Under the pieces are notes generated by a model. It did no database searches. It was not told where the DNA came from and saw only the letters and a list, made by a program, of their open reading frames with translations. The position numbers and the translations under genes were made by a program. Positions 25,586 through 37,830 of a DNA stretch of 64,000 nt are shown piece after piece. The DNA lies in assembly GCF_023856365.1 (NCBI RefSeq), contig NW_026042408.1, positions 62,001-126,000 of the forward strand, read 5' to 3'. Position 1 is the first letter of the stretch; every line of letters begins with the position of its first letter. Source of the DNA: Brienomyrus brachyistius (lineage: Eukaryota; Chordata; Actinopteri; Osteoglossiformes; Mormyridae).

Positions 25586-27248
25586 TTTCCAGTGGTTTCC
25601 AACCCTGACTCTGGGGAATTCTCAGGGACACCTACCTTTCTGTAGTTATTTTACATTAATGAGCAGTTATCAAAACAAAATGTATTAAGTGCCGTGTTCA
25701 TTAGCAGCTACAAGCCCTTTTACAAATTCAGCCAGAAGAATAATTAATGTGAACAGAAGATTGTATTACTGAGTAATGCAGGAAGCAAAACAAATCAAAC
25801 CGCTTCATCAAAATCTACCAGCCCTTCAGGAAGTTTTGGAGGGACAATATACTGTATATTCAAAGATGATTTACGTATAAGGAACTGGAACTGATTTATT
25901 TGTGCCCTGAAACAAAATACTACAAATTAGTTCCTCTTAATTGAGACATGTACTACTAATTCAGTTATTTAATTTGTCAAGGGCTAGGAACAGCTTTAAT
26001 TAAACCACCATAATTAAACTGGATATTGTATTATTAATCTTAAAGGGCACCAATAAATAAATTGAGGAAAGATCTCTGCTTTTTACATACAGCCTCCAGA
26101 AACAGGATTATACTACTTTATGAGAAAAAAAAAATGAAAATAGAAAAAATATATTACCCTTTATTTTCCAGATTATTCTTTTTTATCTTGTCCTTCTTCC
26201 AAAAGATTTCCAATGTAAAAACGTCTTTTACCACCATATTTTTCAACTATAACAAAACTTATAGTTTATTTTTATATATTTTTGAAAGAGCATTTATGTT
26301 CATGTAAAAGGAAACTAAAGGTGATGGCCGCCAGTCACTGGTACAGTGGAAGAACTTGGGGGGGGGGAATCAATATTTCAGATAAAATATTGAAATTTTG
26401 TAGGTGGTAGAAATATATAAGATACTAGAGTCGATTCATCACATGATTAGCAGTTGGATATATAAGCAATCAAATGTGTATTGTTTAAGCAAAGCCTTGT
26501 AATTAAGCCAAGTGGAGGAGCAGTATTGACATGTTGCATGGGAGGATTATGCACCTGTTTCGGTTTGACATCTTCATGCAGTACTGGGAGGCTCATTAGG
26601 GGGCTGATACTGTCTTGTTATTCTAGGCACATGCTGTCTGCGCCGGACAGATGGGACATCGAGTGAGGCCTGACCCCCCCCTCCCCCCCCCCCTTCCCCG
26701 CCCCAAGCCCCACTAGCTCCATTTCTGTCTCCGACAAAAGCTGTGTGCCTTCTGGGCAGAAGGGCACGTATCCCACCAGCTGTGTTCACATCAGCAGCAG
26801 GCCCGGGCGAGACCTTTTAAGGCTGACCGCCTCGGCAGTGGCACGCCCCGCTGGGAGGCATCGCCGCCAGGGGTACGAGCTCCGGCAGGGCTCACAGACG
26901 CACCACATGTACGGGACAATCTATAGCTCAATTACAGTGATAACAGCGCATTGCAGTGTAAATCATTCCTCGATTATAAATGTAACGCTATTGTACTGCA
27001 TTAAGAGGTATTTAAACTGAATCTTTGTTGCAGTGGGCCTTTGTCAAGCACCAAAACATGCAGAACACAGTAATAATATCACACTGCAAATTCTCCAAAG
27101 TGGCAGTAATATGAAGATTGCGATCTGCTGTGAGGTGCAGTCAGTACAATGCATAAGCTGGAATATTTATACTGTAACTAAGACGACTGTACAAAGTAAT
27201 GGTGTTATAGATACATTTTTTAAAACTATTTTAAAGAAAAATATGTAG
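25586..27248. other. AT-rich intergenic, no gene
   Basis: Mostly AT-rich DNA. Around 26674-26702 there is a C-rich block (8 and 11 C separated by one T). No reading frame is convincing. Confidence 0.5.
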
Positions 27249-27250
27249 TA

Positions 27251-27587
27251 CAGACAGTCCCCGCATTAAGAATGCCCGAGGACATTAAGGACAACTTGTA
27301 CTTACAAAGGGATCCGCCATAAAGCCTGTTATATTCGTATAACAAAGGTTCGTAATGAGCACACACTACTTTGAGACTCTCATGGAAACATTACGCGACT
27401 TCAACGGTTTGTCAGCTCGAGGTGCAGTTCAGTACCACATGTATTTATTTTTATTATTACTGTATAATACTAATAATAATTATTAGGTACCGTAATATTA
27501 TTTTTCCAATTTACCTACAAATTTGACTTAAAGACGGACTTAGGGAATGGATTCCGTTCGGATTTTGTTCGTACCCTGGGGACTGCC
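27251..27587. mobile_element. Tigger/pogo-like MITE
   Basis: The left end CAGACAGTCCCCGCATTAAG and the right end ...CGTACCCTGGGGACTGCC are inverted versions of a GGCAGTCCCC-type terminus. The element is bounded by TA on each side (27249-27250 and 27588-27589), as expected for the Tc1/mariner/pogo superfamily. Termini of this kind (CAGGCAGTCCCC...) are known from Tigger elements. At 337 bp it carries no transposase and must be non-autonomous. Confidence 0.75.
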
Positions 27588-27664
27588 TAGAAGTGGGGGG
27601 TGGGGGCTATGGTATGACTGGGTTGGGATGCTGGGATGAATCCCAGGGTTGTCCGGGTGATTTT

Positions 27665-27785
27665 GTCTTTGGACCCCTGAGCAAGGTCCTTAGCCTCTAA
27701 TTATTCCGGCACTGTCTCCCACTGCTTTTTCAAAAATATGCGTGACTTTGCATAAAATCGTCTGCTGAATGAATAACGTAACAAT
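27665..27785 (+). mobile_element. Degenerate fish SINE/LINE tail
   Basis: It contains GGACCCCTGAGCAAGGTCCT, then TAGCCTCTAATTATTCCGGC and a terminal CATAAAATCGTCTGCTGAATGAAT. This is the order found in widespread teleost SINE tails (usually ...TAAAAGCGTCTGCTAAATGA). The 5' part is missing or unrecognisable. Confidence 0.6.
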
Positions 27786-30129
27786 TATAATGTACATTGT
27801 TTAGGCGAAGGTCCCTTAAATGAAAATGAGATTAATTTTACTGCCTTAATCTGTTTTCAATCCTGGCTTCACTGTTGTTAGGAGTTAATGACTTAATTTG
27901 TCATCCAAATACTCATCTGTGGTGGTTGAGGCCAGTTCGACGACTTATTTCCTTAAAACGTTTTTATTTAACTGGTGATGTAAATATGAAGATATATTAA
28001 AGAAGTTATTATGGCTGATACAACAGAGCAGCTGGCACGTCGAGCCTGTGTGATGTCGCCTTAAATGTTTAAGGGGCAGAGAACCAATCGCGTGGCTCTG
28101 TGGGAGAGGTGAGCTGGGTAGGGAGATGCCTGCCCCTCTGTGGGGAAGCAGGCCAGTACAGATGCAGCCGATGATGAACATTTCCGAGTCCTGAGCACCA
28201 GGGTCTCCCAGGACAGCCATGCCACAATATATTAGGGCTTGGATACATCGTCTAAAGCAGCTATATCCTCTCTGCGCGGATCAATCTCAGCCAATCAATA
28301 ACTCAGTCCCGGAGCTGGACCTCCAGGGGGCCCTTGATTAGCACTGGACGCTAATAGACTGCTGCAGACGTGAGCCAGACGGAGGGCTGCAGTGGCTCTG
28401 GCTTCCTTCGCTGCATGTTTGTCAACAGGTGACACATCAGTCGAGGAAGCTGCATGAAAGGTAGCCGCTGTTGTACCATCAGATACTGTAGCTCAGGTCC
28501 ATTTCAGTGCTACCATCATGACTCTGTGTAAATGAGTCATTTTGCACCACAGCCTCTGAATCAATAAACAATTCCAAATATACACATACATTCCCAAAAC
28601 AAATGTTCGTTACTTAACAATCAAATATAGAATGGATTCAAATGTACGTATTTATTATTTTAAGATGATAAATTATATTGCAGGATTTTAATGGCAGGAA
28701 CGTAGATGAACACAGGTAAAAAAAAAAAAAACAGACAACAATGACTGAACTAGGGAAGACAGGGCTAGGGAGTACTTAAATACAAAGGTAACAAGTGGAG
28801 CAAACACAAGGCAGCTGTGCGTGATATGATTGGGATGACTGATAAGCACCACGCCCAGGAGGAAATGAGAGAATCAAAAAAGTGGACCAGGTAGGGTGTG
28901 ACAATAACAGACAAGGGGCCATTGCATCCTAAATTAATACAAATGATTCTCCATTTTGGTGACATATCAGTGTGAACTAAATGGGAACCATCATTATTTC
29001 AAACTTTTGTTGTACTTTGCTGATTGTTTTTTCCTCCATTTGCTCACCCTGCCACATTCTCACCAAATTCCACTGTGTGAGTATAAACTCCCGATATCAC
29101 CGTCACCCATTTTCATCATCACCCGGAAAACAAAATCGACACGGGGTGACAGCCACTCATCAGTAAAAATTGCCCTTGGTATGTTGCAGTGGAGCACACA
29201 GCCCACACCAAGTCATCAAATGATGCAGCCGCTGGTTCTAATAAGGGAACATCCGCGTCTCCTCTATGTCTTCCAGATATTGTAATGAAACAGTGGTGTG
29301 CAGAAGCTGTCATTTTTCTGTCATGTTATCTCATATTGCTCATGAGATTTACTCTCTGTATGCAAAGACCGTCCCTCCCCCCACACTGGGGTAGTACACT
29401 CACCTCTGCATTGTACAGCTTGCGAGTAATAAAAAGATCCATGTCAGAGCTGTCATGATGTTTTCCTAATAATGTTGTTTTCATGACAGCAGAAAATCAT
29501 AAATAAATCCGTGATGGTGGAAGGCTGTATGTCATTTTGCTCCTGATTTCCATTAAATTTTTGCCTGAAGTCTTTCTTATCACTGTGTGCTTAAAAGAAT
29601 AGCTAAGCTTTCTTAAACATGGGACAGCCCGTGCGTTTCTAGTCATTGTGTCTTATTGTGTATTCATTTTTAACCTCTGGTGAAACACATCGGTAGGTAA
29701 GAAAAAGGTTTTGAAAAGGGATATCGTCTACTACAATGCAGTAAGTGATCGCAGCAAAAACAGTAACTCCAGTACTCAAATCCCGTACTAATTTCAATAA
29801 TTCTTCATGGAGGGGAAAGAAGTAATACTCCTCAAAAAATATTTATGAATGTGAATTAATGGAAGCCCTTTTTGATGGATGGTGCCAGTAATTAGATGTG
29901 TCGAACCCATTATTACAAATGACCTTTATTGCTGTCTGAAGCTTCATATCCAGCTCAGAACATTTGGCTGCCATTGTGGACAATTATCTCCCAGGTACTC
30001 CCCACTGTGTTTAATAATAATACTTCATTATGGCAAAAAAAATTACTGAAAAGAAAAAGAGACCCTAATTCTGTCTGCAGGACTGACGCAGTGCGTTTTA
30101 GGGTTATTTCCTCAGTCCTTTCTAGTCCA
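27786..30129. other. Intergenic; possible dispersed-repeat remnants only
   Basis: No gene is supported. A poly-A run lies at 28719-28731. The following segment to about 28910 (a GGGAGTACTTAAATACAAAG-like motif, then ACAATAACAGAC) resembles remnants of fish LTR-type dispersed repeats, but only weakly. Confidence 0.4.
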
Positions 30130-30463
30130 GGGGCCTGTATCATAAAGCAGGATTTCTTGCTTAGCCAGATAACTTGTCAGATTTAAGGTAGTCAGGGCTA
30201 AATGTATGTGAGTGAAGATGAACGGTTACAACTTTTTGAGTAATGTTTCCATGTGATTGCCTGGTGAGGCAAAGGACAACTCAGATGGATATGGATGATC
30301 ATGAGAAGTTTCCCATTGCAGATCAGAGTTTTTCCAAACAGAAATTTGTTACCCAGTATCAATGGAAAGAGTGTCAAAGCAACAAAGTCCATTTAAACCG
30401 GGGCACCTTAAATCTGACAAGTTATCCAACTAAGCATGTATCTGGCTTCGTGATCCAGTCCCC
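30130..30463. mobile_element. MITE with about 60-bp terminal inverted repeats (PIF/Harbinger-like ends)
   Basis: The left arm from 30130 (GGGGCCTGTATCATAAAGCA ... GATAACTTGTCAGATTTAAG) is mirrored at the right end, which read in reverse from 30463 begins GGGGACTGGATCACGAAGCC and includes the identical AACTTGTCAGATTTAAGGT block. Length is 334 bp. Ends of the form GGGGCC...GTATCATGAAGC are common in fish and suggest a PIF/Harbinger-type MITE, but no short target duplication is obvious, so the superfamily is uncertain. The internal open frame (30243-30491) is not recognised as a protein. Confidence 0.7.
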
Positions 30464-32251
30464 AGCAGGGAGCCAACACCGGCTTCGCTAGAGTTATCAG
30501 GATCCTTAATGTAACTAGTGTCAGGGGCAAGGTTAGTACTGTGTGGAGAATTTAGGTGATTTCCTCACAGCACACAGGCAACATTTTACAAACAAAAACG
30601 GCATTCAAATTGACAACAGCATCGTTCACTTCAATGATACAAATGATCAGCTAAAATAAAATGTTTTAGCACCTGTTAGTCTAAATGCTCTTTAGTTACA
30701 TTTCCTCTAGGGAAAGAGTGGACAATTGAATTTATCAACAGAAAAACTTGTGCAGCTGCATCAACAGGATGAACTGAGTCAGTTGGAAAAAAAAAAAACT
30801 AAACGGAAAACAGCAACACCTAAAAAGGGTGATTTAAAGTAAGGAAATGATGATGAAAATAAGCCTAGATGGAGATTCTTCGAGGTCCTAGTGCCCAACC
30901 TGGTTACTTTTTTTGACAGGGATTCTCCTAGAATGATGTCCCAGTCCTCTGACTTGTGGTTATAAACCTGTTACGGACTGTGAAAATCCGACTGATGAGG
31001 ATGGGACGTAGACGTTCTGTTCTTCTGTGGCCCATTCCGAGAATTATCCATGCGTTTGGGTCGAGCATCACGCCGGAGCCTCATCCTACACGTATGATTA
31101 GGTGTCAGCTTGGATTCAGGGTCAAAAACATGCAGACGTGCACAGAGACACGCTCACATGTTTCACATTTTATGCATTAAGCGCATGTTAGCGCTCGTAG
31201 CTCATGAATTACTCCGAAAGGGCAGGGAGAACGCAAGAATTGATCTAATCTAATTAATCTAAATTTAAATTAATCTAAGTAAATGTATTAACCCCCTTTA
31301 TATGTAAACCGAGAGAATAAAATGATATCATTTAGCCAGCTACACGCTTCGCTCACTTGAGCCAATTAAAGGCAGTCTGCATCTCTTATACCTACTTTCT
31401 GACTGGTCAGAAATGACGCCTTATCCAAAATCCAATTTTCTTCCTCCTGACAGGATTTCCATTTTTTTTTCTACACTGTATTGTCTGTTCATTTGTCAAG
31501 TGTTATGTCAGAAGGACTGCTATTGTTTTGCCATTTGTTATATCTGGCTGAAATCTTTAACCTGAATCAGAAACAGACCATACGTAGTTGCTTTTCCCTG
31601 AAAAAGGGAGGTCATTGCAAAACAGAGAAATAGTTTTTGTTTAAATAACCTTGGATAACTCCTTTATGACCCTAGAAGCAAACTATTTATTACACTAAAA
31701 ACAGCCCCATTATGACACCAGAAAAACAGCAATTTTATTACACAAAAATGGCCACTTTTATGATAGCAAAATGAGATATTTTATGACACCAAAACAGTGA
31801 GTAGAGATTTACTCCTTGTGAAACGATTGCTGCATTATTCAATTAAACTGAATCTTCAGAAGGAGATTTCCGCACTTAATATCGGAGGGAAAGGTTTCCC
31901 ACAGACACACATGTTGAAATAAATCATGTTACATGTGTAGCTCATGCACAGGCGTGTACCCGGGCTGTGCTTAATATGTAATGTAGTAATTATATGCTCC
32001 TTGGTATGGAACCTCTTGTGTAGGACCCTCTGTCCACTGGATTATTGTCTATCTCTGTCCAGATGATTTAGTTGATTTAAAATGAGTTATTTGACGGAAG
32101 CCTTGATCTGGCATGACTTTGGTTGCCCTGTCTACAAGAAACCCTAAAATTATACTGTATGTGTGCAACAATGAAAGGAAATCAGAAGGCACAGACAGAA
32201 AGGAGAGGCTGGAAGATGCGTGGAATTTAAAACTCATGACAATGAGGGAAA

Positions 32252-32252
<1 letters not shown>
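30464..32252. other. Intergenic, nothing recognised
   Basis: AT-rich sequence without a supported gene or repeat family. A-rich runs occur near 30790. Confidence 0.5.
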
Positions 32253-32285
<33 letters not shown>

Positions 32286-32297
32286 CGACGACGATGG
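32253..32297. repeat. (ATG)n/(ACG)n trinucleotide microsatellite
   Basis: About eleven GAT units followed by three GAC units. It creates a poly-Asp or poly-Ser frame on either strand, which should not be taken as protein coding. Confidence 0.95.
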
Positions 32298-32635
32298 ATA
32301 ATGATGTTTGCCCTTCTGGCATTGTCTAAATGGCGATGTCTGGAAATGCATCCTGGCCACATTAGCAGGCAGTCATTTACATCCAGTTCAGTATTAGTGG
32401 CCCATATTCATCTTGACACAGATTATAATTGGCTGCTTTGTGTCTAATGTAAGAAAGACTGCACTGCACAGCGTTAATGATAGTATTGCTGTGTTTTTCC
32501 CTGCTCTTAGCCATGCAGTCAGCTTTGATTTTGGGCTTATTAATCTGTAAAGAAGCAGGACGGTGGTGACTTTGCTGAAAAGATTGCTCGATCTTTTGGA
32601 AAGCATCAGAATATAAAGTATGTGATACAATTTTC

Positions 32636-33033
32636 GGTAACACTTTACTTAAAGCACCCATGTATAATGCATTATAGATACTTTCATAATGCAGTATAAT
32701 GTATTATAAACATGGCTATATATATTTAAAGAAAGTCATAACACATTCTAGCCATGTGTATGCGGCATTATGAATGCTCTTAGCTATAATGTACTATAGA
32801 TACCTCCATGATACATTATAATGGCCTGTACTGACCATTATAATGCATTATGAAGGCATTTATAGTGCATTATAGCTGAGAGCATTCATAATGCTGCATA
32901 CACATGGCTAGAATGTGTTATGCCTTTGTATAAATAGTTATAGGTGTGTTTATAATACTTTACGAATGCATTATAATGCATTATGAAAGTGTTCATAATG
33001 CATTATGATAAGTGCTGTAATTAAAATGTTACT
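32636..33033. mobile_element. Palindromic MITE with 8-bp target duplication (hAT-like)
   Basis: This is a 398-bp element whose two halves are inverted copies around a short centre near 32827-32836 (CCTGTACTGA). Matching arm pieces include GCCATGTGTATGCGGCATTA / TAATGCTGCATACACATGGC and CCATTATAATG at the centre. Ends are GGTAACACTTTACTTAAAGC and, reversed, AGTAACATTTTAATTACAGC. It is flanked by a perfect 8-bp direct repeat CAATTTTC (32628-32635 and 33034-33041), the length made by hAT transposases. There is no coding capacity. The transcript of either strand would fold into one long hairpin. Confidence 0.85.
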
Positions 33034-33186
33034 CAATTTTCTTTAAACTATAAAATTAACTCAATGAAAATTACAAAGAAGAAGTTTAATCTGACAAAGC
33101 TCCTCCTAACTGAGTAGCCCTTTCAAGTATAAACTCTAGAGTTTTTTCTTTTTAGAGTCTTTTTCAGTTTGATACATTACACAGAC

Positions 33187-33524
33187 GGGGCGGCATAGTG
33201 GTGCAGTGGTTAGCACTGTTGCCTCACACCTCTGGGACCCGGGTTCGAGTCTCCGCCTGGGTCACATGTGTGTGGAGTTTGCATGTTCTCCCCATGTCAT
33301 CGTGGGGTTTCCTCCAGGTACTCCGGTTTTCCCCCACAGTGGCTAATGGGAGTTGCTAAATTGCCCGTAGGTGTGCATGTGTGAGTGAATGGTGTGTGAG
33401 TGTGCCCTGCGATGAGCTGGCCCCCCATCCTGGGTTGTTCCCTGCCTCGTGCCCATTGCTTCCAGGATAGGATCCGCGACCCAATAGGATAAGCGGTTTG
33501 GAAAATGAATGGATGGATGGATGG
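33187..33524 (+). mobile_element. tRNA-derived V-SINE-like element, full length
   Basis: A 338-bp SINE. The head has RNA polymerase III promoter boxes: A-box-like GTGCAGTGGTTAGC near 33201 and B-box GGGTTCGAGTCT near 33240. The body carries GAGTTTGCATGTTCTCCCC and TTTCCTCC...ACTCCGG, the conserved central segment I associate with V-SINEs. The tail ends in GAATGGATGGATGGATGGA. A perfect 13-bp duplication ACATTACACAGAC flanks it (33174-33186 and 33525-33537). Relative to the other copies it lacks about 17 bp (TCCAAAAACATGCTGAG) in the middle. It does not code for protein and relies on a partner LINE sharing its tail. Confidence 0.92.
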
Positions 33525-33537
33525 ACATTACACAGAC

Positions 33538-35547
33538 ATTATACACACATTACATGACACTGTTTTAGTAAAGTGATAGAGCCCCTCCCAGCAAACCAGT
33601 CCACCCAAAGACAGACACATCATAATTGTTATGGTTTATAACATTATTATTAGAGCTCTGCAATGTCATGTGACTGTCATGTCATGTGACTGTCCTCTGT
33701 TGATGATTGATGTGGTTTATAGCGCCTTGTCATACCAGGCCAGCGGCAAAGGCAATCGTTATAAAGACATTGAAAAGGGAAGGAGATGTATTCCGCCCCC
33801 TTATTTGACTGGAGGGCAAGTTACACTGAAGTTTATCACAGATCATAAACGGAGAAAGTCTCAAATCTGTATCAACATGCCTATGAAGGATGTATCTCCC
33901 TCAGGCTTCTGACATCCAGGCCCTTATGCAACATGATGGATCTCAAGAGTGAAACATTTTGGGGAAGCACAGACTTAATAATTTTCCCAAAAATGTTGTT
34001 TCTGGATGTGAAATAAACAATTGTTAAGCCGTCAAGATATTGATAGAGAAAGAAAACAGAAAGTATCTACTTCTCATATAAATCTCCATGTCTCTATTTC
34101 ATATAAATTTCTGTGTGTGTATTCCTTCACGAACTTACCCCACGATCTTTGCTAAACATCTATTTTATGTTGAAATACATCTTTGTGGTTTAAGCCTCAG
34201 AAATTATTGTTCGGCCTTGTGTGAAAGCAATGATTTTAAAATGAAAACAACAATGTTGGTTAAGCTCATTGGTTACTGTAACACTTTCTGTAACTCATAG
34301 TAGAATTTGATGGAATTATTGTTCCTTGTGTTTGCGTATATCATTTTGTATACTTTCAAACTCATAAGCCACTAAGAAGAGGTAAAAACAGTCCAGAGTT
34401 CACAGACATCATGTCTTTCTCTGTATTGTATTTCCATCTTTATGCATTAAACTCAAAGAGAATATTTTGTATTCCATAAATGAAAATGAGAAGCCTAGCA
34501 CAGTGAAAGCTTAATCAATGAAAGCTTCATGGACAACTCCCACCAAATAAATCCCTGTCTAGTTCATAGTTCAGAATTCTGTCTAGATTAAAGTTCCATG
34601 ACAAATACCCAGCTGTGTTTTCCAATAAGAAGCTTTGACAACGGCATTACGAAGACAAATTGCGATATAAGTCGACCAAGTACAGCAGAAAATTGATCTT
34701 CAGACAGAACACAAACAAGTTAGCTGGATGGTTGTGCGTCGCATTCCACGGTACAGACTGGATGGATCAAAAGCAGATACTTAGTTGCAGCGATTGTAGT
34801 GGAAAAAAACAGGCAACGACACAGGTGACACATCTATATGGAAATGAACATATTCTGCGAAACCGCCGAATTCATTTTTGCACAGATATACTTTCAAGTA
34901 AAATCAAAAATATTGTTCTCTTCCCCAGTGAAGGTACATGCCTGCTAAGTAAATGATTGGACATTAATACCTGAGAGTTGGAGAATCGTTCAATCAGCAT
35001 GTTATACTGTAGGTGGTTATCATAAAATAGTGGAGCGAAATCTGAGTACCACTACTAACATTCTGCCAATACTACACTTCCAAATGGAGCAGATGTATTC
35101 ATTTATGTGGGTTTGGGTGTATCCTTAATTAAGAGTGGAGTACGCGTCCACTTTTTCTGATCCCACCCCTTCTTTGCTCATCCAGAGATGCTGATTGGCT
35201 TCTTAAAATGTCAGTCACACAAAACATCCAGGTGTCCAGCAAGACGCATCTCTCACATAATTTCTCATCATGCATCCATTTAGTATGAAAAGCAATAGCA
35301 ATACGCTCAATGCATGCTATTACACAGTCAAACACTAATGTCTTTTGAACGTGTGGAAAATCCTTTGGTTCATTTCAGCATGTTCAACACATTTCCTCAT
35401 CTGAATCAGGGCAGAATTTAAAAATAAGGGCAGTTCATGCAGAGAGGAGGCCGTGTTTTGAAATGTCTGACGAGTCCCGTCTTTAAATGTCACACGGCCA
35501 CTGGCGTTGTCCAAATAAAACTAACCTCGTGTTTCTCCAGGAACAGT
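33538..35547. other. Intergenic, nothing recognised
   Basis: No supported gene. The 98-codon frame at 34660-34956 is unlike any protein I know and has no supporting splice or neighbouring signal. Confidence 0.45.
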
Positions 35548-35825
35548 CCATCTATCCATCCTTTTTCCAAACCGCTTATCCTTTTAGGTTGCGGGGGGTC
35601 CGGAGCCTATCCCGGAAGCAATGGACACAAGGCAGAGAACAACCCAGGATGGGGGGCCAGCCCATCGCAGGGCACACTCACACACCATTCACTCACACAT
35701 GCACACCTACGGGCAATTTAGTAACTCCAATTAGCCTCAGCATGTTTTTGGACTGTGGGGGGAAACCGGAGTACCCGGAGAAAACCCCACGACGACATGG
35801 GGAGAACATGTAAACTCCGCACACT
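35548..35825 (-). mobile_element. SINE copy, 5'-truncated
   Basis: Same family as the copy at 33187, in reverse orientation. It runs from the CCATCC tail to AACATGTAAACTCCGCACAC and is missing the tRNA-derived head with the A and B boxes. No clear target duplication is visible, so truncation could have occurred at insertion or later. Confidence 0.88.
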
Positions 35826-36930
35826 TTTGTTTTTCTACCAGCACTGCTGTATATATTCACAGTATGAGAAACCTCACCTTGATCCAGGCTGTTTCAGTCA
35901 ATTCCTTGTGTGCTGAATTTTTCCATTTTCTGCTTTTTCGGAAATAAGACTCAGAGTAAGTGGACCTTTAAGGACTGTCAGCTCTGATGACTGTTTTTCC
36001 TAAAAGAAATTGACAGAAATCAAGAGGAGGTTTCCTGAGACTTGCTTTGCCCTTGGATTTATCTCTAAAACGGATGCATATCAGAACATAAACCTCAATT
36101 TGTGTCTGTATGGGCTTTGGTATAAAACAAAATTATGTCTAATCAGGACTGAAGTATTCTTGAGTTATTTAATGCATCAGTTATAAGGGTCAGGATATGA
36201 ATGTGGCCAATTTTTGGCCTTTTTGCTCCTGTTTGATACAGCTTTAGAACAAAAGGGCTTTCAAATGGATTTTGACTCTTGAACAATTCACATCAATTAC
36301 ACAAGGAAGTAGTCACGTTTCCTGGAATATATAATTGTTTAATTGAATCATACTTCCTTTTAATGACTTGAGAGACAAATAATTCAATAAGATTATTTTT
36401 AATAATGCCTATTGTGCTTAAGACAAAAAAAGCCATCTCCTTCAAATTAGATGATTATATTTTATGAAGCCAATGGGTGGGCTTGGAATTAATGAGCGTG
36501 AAACGCAGTGGAAAATGTTCCTTGTGAAACAATTGAATTTCTGGTGAAACCAGAAATATCAATCCCTTCTGCAGGCAGATGTCCTCGCTTAATATTAGCA
36601 AATGTATCTTCTCCAAATAACCAATCAGTGACACACTTGTAAAGTGTAATTACATTTAGCATGTCCAAACACATCGTTTTCCATAGACTGATTCTGTCGT
36701 GTTTTTGCAAGCTGCTCCATTCTCTACCATTAACTGGGAACAGGAAATGTACTTCTAAACAGGTGTGTCTCTTAACAACCACTTCCTCAGCCCTTAATAA
36801 ATTTGCCATAGCTTTACAGTCAAAGGAAACACCCAAAGAGGATTGTCACTAAAGACAATCCTTGAGAGTTACTGTGAAGGATCTAGGATTTGACTCTGAC
36901 AGAGTCTGTACCTCTTAGAGTACTGCTGCT
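35826..36930. other. Intergenic, nothing recognised
   Basis: AT-rich DNA with no convincing gene. Confidence 0.5.
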
Positions 36931-37256
36931 CTTTCAGGTCACATGTATTATTGTATGTGGCATGACCGGCGCGTCCAGTCCTCATGTGTGCCACGCCCCC
37001 TCCTCATCCGCGCGTGCTTCCCCGATTGTGATCACCTGTTTCCTGTTATTTTCGGCTTGCCTTGTGCATTTCAGTCCGCGTTCAAGTCAGTTTCCTTAGG
37101 TCTGTCAATAATGTTAGTTCGTCTCCATCTGCCCTGTGTTCCACCCAATAAAACCTCGTATTCTGCACCCTTGCCTGTCAGCCTCGTCCTCACCCGCTGC
37201 CTGCCTGTTTGCCGACCAGCGATCATAACAGTTTGGTTAATATTTCTACTCCGTCA
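36931..37256 (+). repeat. Possible solo-LTR-like or dispersed repeat with polyadenylation signal
   Basis: GC-richer than its surroundings. It contains GTGATCACCTGTTTCCTGTT, then CCACCCAATAAAACCTCG (AATAAA at about 37147), then a GC-rich end reaching GATCATAACAG. This order (promoter-like body, AATAAA, short GC-rich end with ...ACA) resembles fish LTRs, but I could not verify ends or a target duplication. Confidence 0.3.
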
Positions 37257-37469
37257 CACAGGGTCCTCACAAAGCATACCACATGTCTGTTGTATGTCCT
37301 TGTGCGACACGATGAAATTAATATACTATTTCAGGGTACCATTCTTCCAAGCTCATCAGAAACTGATATTTTTTTAGGTGGTAGCTCAAATCTGAAGGAG
37401 ACCTTGTTGCTAAACCGTTATAATTTGGTTTAATTTAAATATTATTTAAACACCATTTCCAGCTGTGTC

Positions 37470-37818
37470 CATCCATCCATCTTCCAAACCGCTTATCCTA
37501 CTGGGTCGCAGGGGGTCCGGAGCCTATCCCGGAAGCAATGGGCACAAGGCAGGGAACAACCCAGGATGGGGGGCCAACCCATCGCAGGGCACACTCACAC
37601 ACCATTCACTCACACATGCACACCTATGGGCAATTTAGCAACTACAATTAGCCTCAGCATGTTTTTGGACTGTGGGGGGAAACCGGAGCATCCGGAGGAA
37701 ACCCCACGGCGACATGGGGAGAACATGCAAACTCCACACACATGTAACCCAGGCGGAGACTCGAACCCGGGTCCCAGAGGTGTGAGGCAACAGTGCTAAC
37801 CACTGCACCACCATGCCA
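37470..37818 (-). mobile_element. tRNA-derived V-SINE-like element, full length
   Basis: A 349-bp copy in reverse orientation, from the CATCCATCCATC tail (37470) through TTTTTGGACTGTGGGGGG and the B-box complement ACTCGAACCCGGG to the head at 37818. A perfect 12-bp target duplication TCCAGCTGTGTC flanks it (37458-37469 and 37819-37830). It is the most complete copy in the window and the best reference for the family. Confidence 0.92.
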
Positions 37819-37830
37819 TCCAGCTGTGTC

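Noticed and set aside
33187..33260. Possible functional tRNA gene (A and B boxes)
   Set aside because: The boxes belong to the tRNA-derived head of a SINE; no cloverleaf-compatible tRNA is evident.
35437..35813. Frames around 35.5, 37.6, 45.5 and 61.5 kb sharing similar peptides
   Set aside because: The shared peptides come from the same SINE copied four times, not from a gene family.
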